The notes beneath the pieces were generated by a model that was given only the letters and a program-made list of their open reading frames with translations, did not search any database and was not told the origin of the DNA. The position numbers and the translations under genes were made by a program. A DNA stretch of 64,000 bases, taken from NCBI GenBank assembly GCA_045636225.1, contig JAZTXB010000047.1, positions 1 through 64,000 of the forward strand. The letters run 5' to 3'. The DNA is from UMGS1613 sp045636225. Lineage in GTDB: Bacteria > Bacillota_I > Bacilli_A > RF39 > UBA660. Numbering within the stretch: the stretch's first letter is position 1; every line of letters starts with the position of its first letter. Below, in pieces: positions 51,844-60,800 of the stretch.

Positions 51844-53209
51844 TTATTTTACCTATATACAATAATTTATTTTCATCTAAATCATCATGTACACCATTAA
51901 GTATATTCTCTACATCACTTAGAACATCATTTATATCAACCATTTGACCTTTTACTCCTGTAAAGTTTTCAGCAACAAACATTGGTTGTGTAAAATAATT
52001 TCTAAGTTTACGTGTCCTATAGAATATATTTTTGTCTTCTTCAGACAACTCTTCAATACCTAAAACAGCAATTATTTCTTCTAACTCTTCATAGCGTGAA
52101 AAATATTTTAAACATTGTTGTACTAGATCATAATGTTTTTGACCTATTTTTTCTGGATCGATTAATTTACTAGTAGTTCCAAACACACTTACAGCAGGGT
52201 ATATTCCTTTTTCTGCAATTTTTCTATCCAATATAATTTTTCCATCTAAGTGAGATGAAATCGCAAGAACAGCTTCATCAGTTAAATCGTCAGCTGGAAT
52301 ATAAATTGCTTGGAAAGAAGTTATTGAACCATCCTTTACAGAATTAATTCTTTCCTCTACTTCACTTATATCTGAAATCATTGTTGTTGGATATCCATTT
52401 TCAACAGGCATTTGTTTAAGTTCTGTTGAAATTTCAGATCTAGCTTGAACAAATCGATACATATTATCAATAAATAATAATACATCTTGTGATTTTTCAT
52501 CTCTTAAATACTCCGCTAAAGTAAGACCACTATATATTGTTTTTGATCTAGATGTAGGATTGTCTCCCATTTGTCCAAATATAAGAGATGTTTTATCTAA
52601 TAAATTAGATTCTTCCATATCATCGATTAGTTCTTTTCCTTCTCTAGAACGTTCTCCAACACCAATAAACACAGCATTGGAAGCAAAATTTTTATATATA
52701 TTATTTATTAATTCCTTTATTATTACTGTTTTACCTACTCCTGCACCACCTAAAAGACCTAATTTAAAGCCTTTTTGAATAGGTGAAAAGAAATCAATAA
52801 CTTTTATACCCGTCCAAAGAATACTATCATCAACATTTATTTCATCAAGAGAAACTTTTCTGTCGTAAACATTTCTTTTAATATCATTCTCAACAGTTTT
52901 ATCATTTATTATTTTTCCATAAGAATTAAATACTTTTCCTAATATTTCATCCGAATAAAGAATCTCTAAACCATTTTCTTTTTTACTTAATTCTATTCCT
53001 TTTTTTAAACCTATCACACTTTCAAAGGGAATTGTAGTAGCAATCATATCATTAATTTCAACTACTTCAAAAGTTCTCTCTTCACCTTTATAATTAGTAT
53101 ATAAAATATCTTTTATCTTAACATCATTATCTTCTAACAAAACCTTAACATTTAAATCAGAAATTGAAACGATGATTCCTACCTTTTTTTCAGCATTATT
53201 GTCTTTCAT
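51836..53209 (-). CDS. F1-like ATPase beta (catalytic) subunit
   Basis: This 457-residue protein keeps the full catalytic set. Walker A is GGAGVGKTV (154-162), the catalytic Glu and Arg are in GVGERSREGKEL (GER at 185-187), Walker B is DVLLFIDNMYRFVQA, and SDISEVEERINSVKDGSITS and AIYIPADDLTDEAV supply the nucleotide pocket. The DELSEED-like lever EELSEEDKNIFYRTRK is present. It is shorter and more divergent than true AtpD (about 460-470, highly conserved). It should hydrolyse ATP at the alpha/beta interface. Starts behind GGAGGAATAAAG. Confidence 0.93.
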   Translation of the reverse strand: MKDNNAEKKVGIIVSISDLNVKVLLEDNDVKIKDILYTNYKGEERTFEVVEINDMIATTIPFESVIGLKKGIELSKKENGLEILYSDEILGKVFNSYGKIINDKTVENDIKRNVYDRKVSLDEINVDDSILWTGIKVIDFFSPIQKGFKLGLLGGAGVGKTVIIKELINNIYKNFASNAVFIGVGERSREGKELIDDMEESNLLDKTSLIFGQMGDNPTSRSKTIYSGLTLAEYLRDEKSQDVLLFIDNMYRFVQARSEISTELKQMPVENGYPTTMISDISEVEERINSVKDGSITSFQAIYIPADDLTDEAVLAISSHLDGKIILDRKIAEKGIYPAVSVFGTTSKLIDPEKIGQKHYDLVQQCLKYFSRYEELEEIIAVLGIEELSEEDKNIFYRTRKLRNYFTQPMFVAENFTGVKGQMVDINDVLSDVENILNGVHDDLDENKLLYIGKING

Positions 53210-53211
53210 CT

Positions 53212-54000
53212 TTATTCCTCCCCTTGCTTAATATATGTAGAGTTCTCTATTATTTTTTTAAAAGCTTTATTCTTTTTTTCTTTTCTACACATATTTTCTT
53301 TTTCTTCTTCTATTTTTTCTATTTTATCTAAAGATTCTTTTGTTATTAATTGTCGCATTACATTCTCTGCAGCCCAACTACTAGCTTCTGCAATTTGAAT
53401 TTCATTTCCTATATATAAAGAAACCAAATTTATTAAAATTTCATTTATATTACCCTCTACTACAAAGTCTTCATTATATTTATTTTTTCTTTCTTTTTCG
53501 CTTAGAGGTTTTATTGGAAATATTGTTTTATTAACAAACCCTAATTTATTTACATTATAATAATGATTATATACAACTTTTATATTACTATATTTAAAAT
53601 TTATTAAACTATCTAATATATAATTGTTAATTTCAAAAGTTCCTTCATAAAACTTTTCTTTATCCATTTCCATAACTACATTAGTTGCTCCACGGATTAA
53701 TTTCTTACCTATTAAAATTTTATCATTTTTTTCATCTTTTTTTATTTCATCATTTATATTGGTGTTAAAATTTGAACAAAAACCATAATCATTACCAATA
53801 TATATTACCAAATCATTTTTATCCTTTGGCGGAACCAAACTTTTTTTATCTAAAATGAAATTTTTATTATTTAATATACTATCTATCATACTAAATAATT
53901 CTTTTTCATACATATCAAGTTCTTCTGCTTTCCTTCTTGCTGAATTAACCCTAAGTAATGAGTGAAAATTCATTATTTTAACAATACTTTTAACTTTCAT
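53212..54000 (-). CDS. F1-like ATPase gamma (rotor shaft) subunit, divergent
   Basis: This 262-residue protein lies between alpha and beta, as gamma does in every atp operon. It keeps a weak gamma pattern: an N-terminal helix (KIMNFHSLLRVNSARRKAEE), a central Rossmann-like part (NDLVIYIGNDYGFCSNFN, equivalent of SDRGLCG) and a C-terminal helix (IQIAEASSWAAENVMRQLIT). The canonical IRxRIxSVxNTxKIT motif is not recognisable. It overlaps the alpha gene by 11 bp. It is expected to form the rotating shaft. Confidence 0.8.
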   Translation of the reverse strand: MKVKSIVKIMNFHSLLRVNSARRKAEELDMYEKELFSMIDSILNNKNFILDKKSLVPPKDKNDLVIYIGNDYGFCSNFNTNINDEIKKDEKNDKILIGKKLIRGATNVVMEMDKEKFYEGTFEINNYILDSLINFKYSNIKVVYNHYYNVNKLGFVNKTIFPIKPLSEKERKNKYNEDFVVEGNINEILINLVSLYIGNEIQIAEASSWAAENVMRQLITKESLDKIEKIEEEKENMCRKEKKNKAFKKIIENSTYIKQGEE

Positions 54001-55354
54001 TATTTTCCTCTAACACAAATTTAAAACTATTAATTATTTCGTCTTTAGTTCTAGGAGAAAATTTATATTGATTTAATGTATCAAGTATTCTTTTTCCTTC
54101 TTCAATTTTATTTCTAAGATTTCCTCCCATTTCATCAAGATTTGCAAATTGATATACATCTTGAGTCTCTAAAAAACTTTGAAGTTTTAGTCTTACAACT
54201 GCTCCTAGTTTTTTTATATCATCTGTTTGAACAGCTCCACCAAGACGTGAAACTGAAAGTCCATAATCAATTGCTGGCTTAAATCCTTTTGCAAATAATT
54301 TACTAGATAAATAAATTTGTCCATCTGTAATAGATATTATATTAGTAGTAATATAATCAGTCATATCTTCTCCCTTTGTTTCAACAATAGGAAGAATTGT
54401 TATTGAACCACCATTTTTATGCTGACACCCCTTTTCAAGTAATCTTGAATGAGTATAGAAAATATCAGCTGGATAAGCATCCCTACCTGGGGTTTTTCCA
54501 GATACTAAACTTATCTCTCTATATGCTTCTGCATGTCTTTTCAAATCATCTATAACAACAAGCACATCATGACCATTTTTCATGTATACTTCTGCAATTG
54601 ATAAAGCCGCATACGGAGTTAACGAAATAACAGGAGGTTTATCATCATTAAATGCGCAAACAATTATTGTATACGCAAGTGCTCCTCTCTTTTGTAATTC
54701 CAAATAAATATCTTTTACTTCTTTTTTTGTTTTTCCAATAGCAACATATATACAAAGAACTTTCTTATCTATTTGATTAGCAATTATATCTAAACACATT
54801 TGAGTCTTACCTGTTTGTTTATCACCAACTATTAATTGTCTTTGTCCTTTTCCTATTGGATATATTAAATCAATTCCTGATATACCGGTTTCAAAAGGTC
54901 TATCAACACGACCTCTATTCATTATTGATACAGGTTTGTTTTCAATATTAATTTTAATTAGATCTTCAAATTTTTGATCAGTATATAGATCAGTTCCAAA
55001 CATATCGATTATTCTACCAACAAATTGATTAGAAAAACATGTTTTTAAACTTTTTCTTGTTGAATATACTCTATCTCCAACTTTTATCATTTGAGATGTT
55101 TTTAAAACTGCAATTATTACAGAATTCTCTAATATTGCATTAACATATCCAGTTGCATAATTTTCTATATTTACCTGTTCAAAAAAAGCTACTTTTTCTA
55201 ATCCTGCAACCTCAATAATAAAATTGGTAACCCTTACAACTCGTCCACTTTCAAATTTGTTTGCGTTTTTGTTTATATTATCAATTTTTTCATCTAAAGT
55301 GTCATTAACATAATCACTTACTTTATCTTTTTCATTATTAATATAGTCATTCAC
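53990..55354 (-). CDS. F1-like ATPase alpha subunit
   Basis: This 454-residue protein starts at a GTG behind GGATGTGAT. It carries the alpha P-loop GDKQTGKTQ (177-185) and the arginine finger GLSVSRLGGAVQ (Arg370), plus PVISLTPYAALSIAEVYM and SGKTPGRDAYPADIFYTHSR. The C-terminus is shorter than AtpA (about 500-510). The first 35 residues form a charged helix, where normal alpha has the delta-binding helix. It should pair with the beta subunit in a hexamer and supply the trigger for hydrolysis. Confidence 0.94.
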   Translation of the reverse strand: MNDYINNEKDKVSDYVNDTLDEKIDNINKNANKFESGRVVRVTNFIIEVAGLEKVAFFEQVNIENYATGYVNAILENSVIIAVLKTSQMIKVGDRVYSTRKSLKTCFSNQFVGRIIDMFGTDLYTDQKFEDLIKINIENKPVSIMNRGRVDRPFETGISGIDLIYPIGKGQRQLIVGDKQTGKTQMCLDIIANQIDKKVLCIYVAIGKTKKEVKDIYLELQKRGALAYTIIVCAFNDDKPPVISLTPYAALSIAEVYMKNGHDVLVVIDDLKRHAEAYREISLVSGKTPGRDAYPADIFYTHSRLLEKGCQHKNGGSITILPIVETKGEDMTDYITTNIISITDGQIYLSSKLFAKGFKPAIDYGLSVSRLGGAVQTDDIKKLGAVVRLKLQSFLETQDVYQFANLDEMGGNLRNKIEEGKRILDTLNQYKFSPRTKDEIINSFKFVLEENNES

Positions 55355-55379
55355 TGTATCACATCCTTTTTATTATTAA

Positions 55380-56126
55380 CTATAAACTATAGTCGTATAA
55401 ATTACCCTTGTAATTGATTTTTATTCCTTCATTTATTGTTTCATCATATTCTGTTTTAACCATAGAAGATATATAATCATAACTTATATTTTTCTCCCCA
55501 GTATATACATATACTGTAGGATCATTTTTTTCCAATAGTGTATCTAACTGTATTATAAAATTATTAACTTTTACATCATCAAGTTTTATATTTTTATTAA
55601 GAATATCAATTTCATTATTATCAAGAATACTATATATATATTCTTTTTGTTCTTTTTTTTGAAGTTTCATAATCTTATAAATAGTTTTACTATCTAATTT
55701 TTTTCTAATACCAGATAACACAATAAACTCTTCGTTTCCATCGTCTTCAATTTTATTAACAAAATCTAGTATTATATCAGCCTTATTAAATGAAAATTTT
55801 TCTTTTATATTTTTATACTTTTCAAACAAATTTTCATCCCTATATTTAGGAGTTACTATTTCTCCATAATATTCTTTTTTGTCATTATAATTAACATTAG
55901 TATCAACTTTTGTTTTTTTACTTAAAATCTCTTTATTCTTTTCTATTTCTTCATTTAATTTATTAAGTACTTTTTGCTTTTCTTCTATTAAATAATCATA
56001 ATCTTGAAGTTTATCAATAAAATACTTTTTAGTGTTAATATCAATTCTCTTAACAGTACTTCTAAGTGAAAAAAACAGAATTGATATTAACGTAAGCGAA
56101 ACTATAACCGCTACTATATATTCCAT
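55380..56126 (-). CDS. b-delta fusion-like peripheral stalk protein
   Basis: This 248-residue protein has one N-terminal membrane helix (EYIVAVIVSLTLISILFFSL) and a charged coiled coil (FIDKLQDYDYLIEEKQKVLN, KLNEEIEKNKEILSKKT), as in subunit b. It then has a helical part and a C-terminal segment, ETINEGIKINYKGNLYDYSL, which matches the end of delta/OSCP and FliH (G-x-x-I...DxSL). It thus looks like a single-chain stator combining b and delta, a layout known for FliH and mycobacterial AtpFH. Its ATG is 1 nt after the c gene stop, so translation is coupled. Confidence 0.78.
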   Translation of the reverse strand: MEYIVAVIVSLTLISILFFSLRSTVKRIDINTKKYFIDKLQDYDYLIEEKQKVLNKLNEEIEKNKEILSKKTKVDTNVNYNDKKEYYGEIVTPKYRDENLFEKYKNIKEKFSFNKADIILDFVNKIEDDGNEEFIVLSGIRKKLDSKTIYKIMKLQKKEQKEYIYSILDNNEIDILNKNIKLDDVKVNNFIIQLDTLLEKNDPTVYVYTGEKNISYDYISSMVKTEYDETINEGIKINYKGNLYDYSL

Positions 56127-56127
56127 A

Positions 56128-56373
56128 TTAAACAGCTAACGGATTAAAGAATAATAGTAAAAATGCAAAAGCAAATAACAATAATATAAATACTGCTAAA
56201 ATAATTAAAATAGTCATAACAGAGTGAACAACTTCTCCTTTTGTCTCAGGATTACGTCCAATCGCCTCTGCTACTTTAGAACCTAAAATTCCAACGCCTA
56301 TTCCTATACCTAAAAAACATAGACCTAGCATAGTACCTATAGCTTGTACTGTTGATGATAATATAGCTTCCAT
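56128..56373 (-). CDS. F0 c-like subunit lacking the ion-binding carboxylate
   Basis: This 81-residue hairpin protein has the glycine-rich first helix GLCFLGIGIGVGILGSKVAE and the polar loop EAIGRNPETKGE with the conserved R-N-P. The second helix (VMTILIILAVFILLLFAFAF) has no Asp or Glu. Counting from the loop Pro42, the site of the essential carboxylate (18 residues on) is Ala60. Thus proton or sodium binding of the normal kind is not possible. The Gly motif suggests a ring still forms. Strong ribosome site AGAGGTG. Confidence 0.88.
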   Translation of the reverse strand: MEAILSSTVQAIGTMLGLCFLGIGIGVGILGSKVAEAIGRNPETKGEVVHSVMTILIILAVFILLLFAFAFLLLFFNPLAV

Positions 56374-56386
56374 AAAACACCTCTTT

Positions 56387-57811
56387 CTACTTAATTTTTA
56401 CCTTATGATAACTATTTATAGTAATATCATTTCCATATACATCTTTAACAGATGTCAATTTTAAACAAATAAAATCATATTGCTTATTAGAATCTAATAC
56501 AAATTGACCTACATCACCTGCACTCGATAATGCGTTCTGAATATTTAAATCAGCCAGCATTTCTCCATTTGTACTTTCACAATCCGTAAGTGATACTTTC
56601 GCACTTTGAAATTCATATTCATTATACATTTTTACTTTATAAGATAAAATGTTTCCATTAATTTTTGTTATTCTTAGTGATGTTGGATCATTATTTGTAA
56701 ATACAACTAGTGAATCTGCAACAATAGAACTACTATTATCTTTAACAATATAATTTATTGACAATTTATATTGCTTGTTTGGCGATAATCCAGATATTCT
56801 ATAATTAAAATCATCTTTATTTAAATAATAATAGTTAACATTTCCTTCCTCATCTTCAAGTGATAAAAAGACACTTAAATATTTCTCCTCAGGATCAATA
56901 ACAGTATAAGCAACCTCTATATAACTAGCACCCACATTAGCAGATCTTAAACTAATATTTTTATATAAATTGGTTTTATTCTTAGAAGTTGAAACTAATC
57001 CACTTATATTAATTATTTGGCTAATTATTTGATTATAAATTGAAGAACCATTATTATTGGAATTATTATTATTGCTGTTTCCTCCACTGCTAATAGCTCC
57101 ACCATGTGATGGACCTCCACCAGTTAATTCTTCTTCTTTTTCTTCTTCTTTTGCTACATATTCGTTTGTACTTCCATTAATTTTCTTTAAGTCTACTTCT
57201 TCTTCCGACACTAATAATTTTTCATTTGCAACATCAAATTTAATATCATCTGCAGAAATAACTAAAGGATTGATCGTTTTAATATTCATATTGTTATTAA
57301 GCAACGTAGCATTTCCTGCTTTATCTATTAAAACAATTAAATAATTCTGAGTTGCAAAACCATCTCCCTTAATATCCTTTCCAATAATTAAATATTTTCT
57401 ATCGCTTAACTTAAAAAATTGAAAATCAGAAACATCATTTACAACTGTTTTCCCCTTTTTTTCTACTGTTTCACCATTAGAAAAAACTTGGTGCACATTT
57501 CCAAACAATGTTACTTGATTTTTAGACTTATCAAAAAAAACTGGTTCGGTACCTAAATCATATTTAATTGAGGAACTTTCCTCAATTAAATAATAATTTC
57601 CATCCCATTCTTTTTTTAATGTAGCATCTGCTTTAAGAAGAACATAACTAAACTCTTTATCATAGATAGCATTGTTAAGAGAAATTTTATATTCTTCTTC
57701 AATTGTACTTTCTTTTGAATTATATACTGATAAAACTAACACAAAAATTATCAATAATATAATTAATATAAATATAGCAAATAATATTTTATTTTTTGAT
57801 TTATTATACAT
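56387..57811 (-). CDS. Membrane-anchored extracellular protein in F1-like ATPase operon
   Basis: This protein of about 474 residues starts at the ATG at 57811 (MYNKSKNKILFAIFILIILL), which follows AAGGAGAAATTTT; the upstream in-frame ATG lacks a site. One N-terminal membrane helix is followed by an extracellular beta-rich module with SDFQFFKLSDRKYLIIGKD, related in pattern to the other anchored proteins of the operon. An acidic/Gly/Asn linker (EEEKEEELTGGGPSHGGAIS) leads to two fibronectin III-like domains (RISGLSPNKQYKLSINYIVK). No LPxTG. Probably contacts the 1899-aa protein and the rotor. Confidence 0.75.
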   Translation of the reverse strand: MYNKSKNKILFAIFILIILLIIFVLVLSVYNSKESTIEEEYKISLNNAIYDKEFSYVLLKADATLKKEWDGNYYLIEESSSIKYDLGTEPVFFDKSKNQVTLFGNVHQVFSNGETVEKKGKTVVNDVSDFQFFKLSDRKYLIIGKDIKGDGFATQNYLIVLIDKAGNATLLNNNMNIKTINPLVISADDIKFDVANEKLLVSEEEVDLKKINGSTNEYVAKEEEKEEELTGGGPSHGGAISSGGNSNNNNSNNNGSSIYNQIISQIINISGLVSTSKNKTNLYKNISLRSANVGASYIEVAYTVIDPEEKYLSVFLSLEDEEGNVNYYYLNKDDFNYRISGLSPNKQYKLSINYIVKDNSSSIVADSLVVFTNNDPTSLRITKINGNILSYKVKMYNEYEFQSAKVSLTDCESTNGEMLADLNIQNALSSAGDVGQFVLDSNKQYDFICLKLTSVKDVYGNDITINSYHKVKIK

Positions 57812-57837
57812 ATAAAATTTCTCCTTTTCATGCATTT

Positions 57838-60800
57838 TTAGTTAAACAACTTTTCATAGCTTATTGGATTTATACTTCCATTTTCAAAGAAAATCTTAAT
57901 ACTCATTTGTTTTACATTTGATACAGGTATCCCATCGTCATTGTTATTATTTAGCACTTCGAAAGTATAAACAGTTTTTCCTCGTTCATCTATATGTGAC
58001 AAGAAAGACAATTCATCTCCCCCTACAGAATTAGAGTACGTTGCATTTTCTGTTGAATATGTTAACATATATTGTATTTCGCTAATATTATTAAATAACT
58101 CTTCGTCTGGTTCTCTAAACATTAGATTAATACTGTTAGCTAACTTTAGTGTAGACATGTTTAAAGCTGTTGAATTATAAATAATATATGCTGGTTGTTT
58201 TCCATCAACAGTTTTTGGGAATACTTCAGATTGCACACCATCCTTGCCTTTTACACAATAATTTATTTTTACTGCATAATAACTTTTAACCGCAGCATTA
58301 CTAAGTTGACTTGTTAAATTTAAACCTGAAGTTTCATTTACAAATGGTATTGGTGAATATCCAAGATTTCTTACATTCGTTTTATCATCAAAATTTTTAA
58401 TATATTTTCCATCTATATTATCTTCAGCTATAGAAAATAATTCGAAATAAACAACCTTAGGGATTTCAGAAACATTGAAATACTTCGATATCCTATCTTT
58501 ATTTTCTTTATCAAAACCAACATATTCAATAGGATTTCCATCCTTTTTATCACACGCAACTAACATTCCATCTTCGTCCTGTATTTCTATCTTAAATTCG
58601 GGATTAGAAGTATCTTCCACAAAAAATTTTGGTACGTCCCTAGTTATTTCTATTTCCTTACTCTCAAGTTCTTTATAAACTTTCTTTACCCCATCATAGT
58701 CATCTAAATTAAAAACCTTCAATTGTTTTTCCGTACCATCATTTTTTTTCAACTTAACCTCTAAATCTAATATATAATTACCTTCTAAATTACTATACGT
58801 ACTTTGCAAATCAAAAGTCTTATCAATTGATTTTGATTCTAATTTTTGAGCATCAGCAAACATTCTTTGGTTTTGCTCACCCTTTTTTAAAATTAAATTA
58901 TATAGGATTTCTTCACCTTTTTTCAGCTCATAAGTTTCGTCATCTACATTCAATTTATATTTTAAATTTTTTGTATATATTATGTCATTGAATTCATTAA
59001 TCCATTTCCATTTGTTTTTTACTACATTAGCAGAATAATTATTAATATATATTCTATCAAGCGAATTGATTGGTAAATCTTCATTATAATTTTTTAAATC
59101 AGCATTGTAAGAAGTTTTAAATTCTACTCCGCCAAGAACAGTACAACCACTTATTGTATATGAATATGTTGAAACATCATCAAACCCATCAAACACTATT
59201 GTTACTTTCTTACCTTCATCTACTTTTATCGTTTTTATAATTCCACTTTCATTATTCTCATCATTTTCAGATAGATAACTCTCCCACGTACAACCATTAG
59301 CATCATCATTACACTGTATTTTGTGAGTTTCAATACCACTACCATTCTTTTTTAAAGAAACCTGTAATGCTGTTCCTGCATTAATTTGTTGATTAACGAT
59401 ATCAAAAGATATTGTTGCTCCGGTAGAATTATATATAGTATTTATTTCAGTTGTAGCTAAAACAACTTCAACTGTTTGTAAATGTTTTTTCTCTAATTCT
59501 ATCTCCCATAAAGAAACCTCATTAGAATGAACTAGTTTAGATACCGCATTTCCAATTTTCAAATAATTTCCTATAAAATTCTCAGTTACAACCGTAAACC
59601 CAGGCTGCTCGAATATCGTCCCTGAAGGTAAACCAGAATTTGGAGCAAAAATACTATTTTCAGATATATTATCAAATCTTCCAGAATCTTCGGTTCCGGA
59701 AAAATTATAATAAATATTTCCACTATGCTGTGTTTGTTCACCTAAAACAGCTTGTTTCCAATAATGCGAAGATTTTGTATAATCTACTATCTTTCCAGAA
59801 TCAAACCAAAGCATAATAGAATTATTTTCAGACAATGTATTATCTTCATCAATTTTTAAAACATCCGAAGTTAGTTCAACATCCAAAAACAATTCCTTAG
59901 ATTGTTCATCTTTTTCAAATTTTCTATAATGTTCATTTATATATAATCCTACCACTCTGTCTAAATATTTACTTGGAAACAAATCAGTAACCGCGCCTCG
60001 TATATCTTCGTCTGTATATTTAATGCTAAACCTTACGTAACCACCATTTGTAGTATCCACGGTTAGAATTTCTGCATCATCACTAATAATAATTACTTCA
60101 TCTGGATTAAATTCATACATCTTGACTTCTTTTTCGGTTTCGAATACTTTTTCATATGCATAAAGCGAATACGTTTCATCATTGTTATCAAGACTAAAAT
60201 TATACTCAGTCCTATACTTATTTTCTTCATCTACAAGGTCAACTTTACAACTTGTATTTAAACATATTTTTGTTAAAGCTCTATCTTCATCTTCAATTTT
60301 TAATTTAAAGGTAACAGATTTTCCATCATAATCCTTCACATATCCATTTATCTCAGCGCTTTTCTTTTTTCCATAAAAATCTATAGCCTGTGTAACCGTG
60401 TTTTTAATTTCTCCATCAACTTCATACTCACCATAATAACAAAGAAAATATTTTTTTCCTCTAGAATATTTTATTCCGTCATACTCAAGAGAGTCTGAGT
60501 ATACGTTTGGTCCTGAAGATAAGTTTTCAAAATTATACTCAACATCATTACAATAATCTAAATTTAATTGTTCATCAACATAGGCATCTGTTTTATCAGT
60601 AACATCTACTATGGAATAATTCAATTTTGTAACATATTGTTGAGCATCAACTGTACTCGCAGAAGACTTTAATTTAAAATTAAATCCAGTTGTCACTCCA
60701 TCTCTTTTTATTTCTTCTTTTTCCATAGATAAATATGGAGGTAATTCGTTAAATTTTATATTAAATATTTCGCTATCAGTTTCTTTATATTCACCTTCAT

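Noticed and set aside
51836..55354. Alpha/beta as flagellar or type III secretion ATPase (FliI).
   Set aside because: Two different P-loop subunits with gamma- and epsilon-like genes are present and no flagellar gene is nearby, so an F1 hexamer fits better, although the stator resembles FliH.
57057..57344. Open frame opposite the linker of the 474-aa surface protein.
   Set aside because: It mirrors an acidic Gly/Asn linker, with no start signal or homology.
56128..57811. The ATPase operon as an ordinary proton-driven ATP synthase or sodium N-ATPase.
   Set aside because: There is no subunit a, the c-like helix 2 has no carboxylate, and N-ATPase accessory genes (atpQ, atpR) are absent. The order of catalytic genes shows shared ancestry only.
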